Shown in pieces: positions 61,701-64,000 of a DNA stretch of 64,000 bases. The notes beneath the pieces are model-generated. The model saw only the letters and a program-made list of their open reading frames with translations, had not been told where the DNA came from and made no database searches. Every line of letters begins with the position of its first letter. The first letter of the stretch is position 1. The stretch comes from Panonychus citri (Eukaryota > Arthropoda > Arachnida > Trombidiformes > Tetranychidae): NCBI RefSeq assembly GCF_014898815.1, contig NW_026515473.1, positions 682,001 through 746,000 on the forward strand. The letters run 5' to 3'. A program made the position numbers and the translations under genes.

Positions 61701-63719
61701 AATTAAATTCGAATATCGAGCTTTTTTCTCAAGAAAATTCAAAGTTCATGATAATGAAATCGTTTTTACCATTGAGTCAATGGACATTTTTTAATTTTCA
61801 TGGTGAACTTTGAATTTTCTTGAGAAAAAAGCTCGATATTCGAATTTAATTTTCTCTTTAATTATGATTATTTAATTGTTGAAATTTTCAACAGATAAAG
61901 ATAAATTACTGAATTTTAGTCCAATGATCAAAAAATATTGAAAAATATTTAAACCACTGTTGTTCAAAATCAGAAAGGTATTAATGCCTGAAATTCAGTG
62001 ATAATGATTGAAATAAAAACTCTAAATCGTATTTCAAAAATTAAATCTTTGTAATTAAATAGTTCGAGATGTATTACTTGTTTAATTTTCGATTGATTTT
62101 TCGTGCAAAACTTTCTGATCATCCTAATATTAGAACTCAGATTCCATGAAGAGTAAAAAAAGTTAATCATAATTGATTATTATTGTTAATCGATTAATTT
62201 TTTGTCCTTAGCATGTAACACGGATGGTTTTCGTTGTGATGGAAATCGTTGTTTACCTCGAAGTTGGTTGTGCGACGGTTTCCTCGATTGTGTCGATGGT
62301 TCTGATGAACGAAATTGCAGCTCTTGTACAAATGATCAATTCCATTGTGGTAAAGGTCGTTGTATTGATAAGAAAGATATTTGTGATGGAGTTCGTGATT
62401 GTCACGATGGTCGAGACGAGCGTCAATGTTTACGATTAAGACAGTCAATGGGCAGAATGGGACGAGGTCGATTAGAGGCTTGGTCAGCTTCAGATAATAA
62501 TTGGAATACTGTTTGTGGTGAGAATTGGGATTCCCAGTTTATGTCAGCGAAAGCATGTAAAATGCTAGGCTATCGAGTAGCTCAAGAGACGCGATTAAAA
62601 GATGAAACTTTTGAAGGTCCTAAAGATCGAATGGGCCAACAATTGACCAAAACAATGTTTTACAAAGGAAGAGAAAAGGGTTGTACCAATTCGAGTAAAA
62701 TCTCGGTTTATTTAAAATGTACCAATTTCGAATGTGGTAAATCAGCTGTTTCTTATGGTGTTAATTTTCGTATTGTTGGTGGAACTGAATCAAGACCCGG
62801 ACAGTGGCCATGGTTAGCAGGTCTTCATGGTGGACCCGCTGAGATATTTTTTTGTGGCGGGATTTTAATCTCCCAAAGATGGATACTTTCAGCAGCCCAT
62901 TGCATTGGAAATCAAACTGATGTAACTGGATTAACGGTTAAATTGGGTTAGTATTTTGTTGACGAAAATCTTTTGAACATTTAAAATGCTAATCAATCCA
63001 TCTAATTTAAAGGTCTAACTCGACGGACATCATCTCCTTTTCTGGTTCGAAGGCAAAAAGTTTCAGCCGTAATCAAACATCCAGGTTTCAATCTGGCAAA
63101 TACTTATGGAAATGATATTGCACTTTTATTATTGGAAGAATCGGTTGATTTTGATGAGTTTTTAAGGCCAGTTTGCTTACCCGTCGGAGCGGAAAACTTA
63201 ATTCCAGATAAAAAATGTACCGTAATTGGTTGGGGTAAACCTAATCATGACGATGAAGCAGATTATTTAAATGTTATCCATGAAGTTAATGTTCCCCTAG
63301 TTAATCATTCGGTTTGTGCTCAATGGTATCAACTACAAGATATAACGATTGGTGATAAAATGCTATGTGCAGGTTATCCTGAAGGTAAGAAAGACGCTTG
63401 TCAAGGTGATTCAGGTGGACCACTACTCTGTCGTAATCAAGATGATTCCTGGTATGTTGCTGGTATCGTTTCTTGGGGTATTAATTGTGCTCAACCAAAC
63501 CTACCAGGTAACTTGTTCGTTTGCTTCCAATACCTTTTCAGAAAATTTCTTTTAGTACCAACTAACAGATGGCATCTATTGATTTATATTCATTTTTTAC
63601 TCTAATCAATAGGAATCTATACAAATGTTTTCATGTATCGAGATTGGATCACCCAAATAACAGAGGAATATGGTTACCCACTGGAAACGACGACTAATTC
63701 AGGAGATTTATCTGACTAA
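54472..63719 (+). CDS. Corin-like: Corin-like type II transmembrane serine protease
   Basis: Exons: 54472-54898, 56529-56813, 60852-60998, 62212-62946, 63013-63507, 63613-63719. All joins are phase 1 (typical of shuffled extracellular modules) and give 731 residues. A Pro/Ser-rich cytoplasmic tail precedes one signal-anchor ([19 protein letters not shown], about 122-140). Then a frizzled-type Cys-rich domain (exons 2-3), two LDL-receptor A repeats (288-322 and 325-359, with the CDGxxDCxDGxDExxC core), an SRCR-like domain (about 360-456) and an S1 peptidase. Activation site R473-IVGG. Catalytic triad His516 (SAAHC), Asp566 (NDIALL) and Ser665 (GDSGGP); Asp659 predicts trypsin-like specificity. 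Human CORIN (two frizzled, eight LDLa) activates natriuretic peptides; arthropods lack ANP, so the substrate is unknown. Drosophila Corin has a similarly reduced layout. Confidence 0.92.
54899..56528 (+). other. Corin-like intron 1
   Basis: 1.6 kb, AT-rich. ORFs at 55628-55831 (minus) and 55743-55925 (plus) overlap one another and have no recognised features. A CACCCTGTA string near 55468-55476 resembles a Tc1/mariner terminus, but no partner was found. Confidence 0.5.
57969..58010. repeat. (CTTCAT)n hexamer minisatellite
   Basis: About seven tandem CTTCAT units inside Corin-like intron 2. Confidence 0.9.
58723..58754. repeat. (GA)n microsatellite
   Basis: About 16 GA units in Corin-like intron 2. 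Confidence 0.9.
59426..59471. repeat. Compound (GA)n(GAT)n microsatellite
   Basis: About ten GA units run directly into eight or nine GAT units in Corin-like intron 2. Confidence 0.9.
61359..62127. mobile_element. Mariner-like non-autonomous element with internal long hairpin, in Corin-like intron 3
   Basis: Perfect 33-base terminal inverted repeats (61358-61390 and 62096-62128, starting TTAGGATGATCAGAAAGTTT) are flanked by TA on both sides (61357-61358 and 62128-62129), diagnostic of mariner-type insertion. The TTAGG start matches the style of mariner ends. No transposase ORF. Inside, arms of about 142 bases (61606-61748 and 61804-61945) are almost perfectly complementary around a loop of about 55 bases. 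It lies wholly within the intron between the frizzled and LDLa exons, so it is transcribed with the host pre-mRNA. Confidence 0.85.
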
Positions 63720-64000
63720 CAATAGAACTCAATAGATTAACTATGTAATAACTATTCTGATTAAAAAATTTAAAATTCAAATTTATATCTTTGTACTAAT
63801 CAAAATCCATGTTTTGGACTGCCATCTATTGCCTCTGTTTCCGTTCACAAATTATTAACTCTTTTCTGGGGAAAGTTAAACTTTTTTCGCTCTTGATAAA
63901 TTTTTAATTTAATTAACTTTATCTGTGAATCAGAAATTAAATTTTGTGTTATTATTGTTCATCTTATCACAAGGATGAAATTGACACCGAAATTATGATA

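Noticed and set aside
62194..62448. Minus-strand ORF and second plus-strand frame over the LDLa exon
   Set aside because: Shadows of the Corin-like exon 4, whose Cys pattern fixes the reading frame.

Overview
The window looks like nuclear DNA from an arthropod, most likely an acariform mite such as a spider mite. The reasons are AT-rich non-coding DNA, short GT-AG introns beside a few long ones, about 13 protein genes in 64 kb, arthropod-like ribosomal protein L11, a CYP2-clan P450 with no intron in its coding region, and a Corin-type protease with one frizzled domain. The species is an inference; no species-diagnostic locus is present. I rebuilt the gene models by joining exons at GT-AG sites and checking that phases and family alignment agree across each junction.

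Layout. 1-22.7 kb (+): a nine-exon whirlin/dyschronic gene (three PDZ domains plus one harmonin-homology domain) with introns up to 8.9 kb. The longest intron carries a Tc1/mariner-type foldback element and a decayed zinc-knuckle ORF. 23.7-26.1 kb (-): ZPR1 and a 2-Cys peroxiredoxin. 26.7-27.5 kb (+): RpL11, head-to-head with the peroxiredoxin. 28.7-29.7 kb (-): a Spot14/MID1IP1 family gene. 29.7-34.1 kb: gene-poor, CT-rich simple sequence. 34.1-36.1 kb (+): MIC60/mitofilin. 36.5-37.7 kb (-): ribose-5-phosphate isomerase. 38.7-45.5 kb (+): beta-MPP, a PSMG1-like proteasome assembly chaperone, DCAF4 and NTMT1 in tandem. 45.8-49.5 kb (-): a cytochrome P450 and DUS1L. 50.4-53.1 kb (+): an SLC46-type transporter with a one-base frameshift near its 3' end. 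54.5-63.7 kb (+): a Corin-like type II transmembrane serine protease whose intron 3 holds a mariner-like element with a long, almost perfect hairpin.

The genes are unrelated housekeeping and developmental loci, not an operon-like pathway. Three mitochondrial or carbon-metabolism genes (MIC60, RpiA, beta-MPP) are adjacent, and several neighbours are head-to-head with short shared promoter regions: peroxiredoxin/RpL11, RpiA/beta-MPP and DUS1L/SLC46. Two promoter intervals hold recognisable sites, an NRF1/Ewg palindrome upstream of DUS1L and an RFX X-box-like palindrome between peroxiredoxin and RpL11.

I do not see a clearly new molecular system. The best leads are the intronic hairpin in the Corin-like gene (a possible hairpin-siRNA source), the frameshift in the SLC46-type gene, the basic N-terminal extension of RpL11 with a nine-base first coding exon, the nested inverted-repeat transposon in whirlin intron 1, and the CAGGTAA motif cluster upstream of whirlin.
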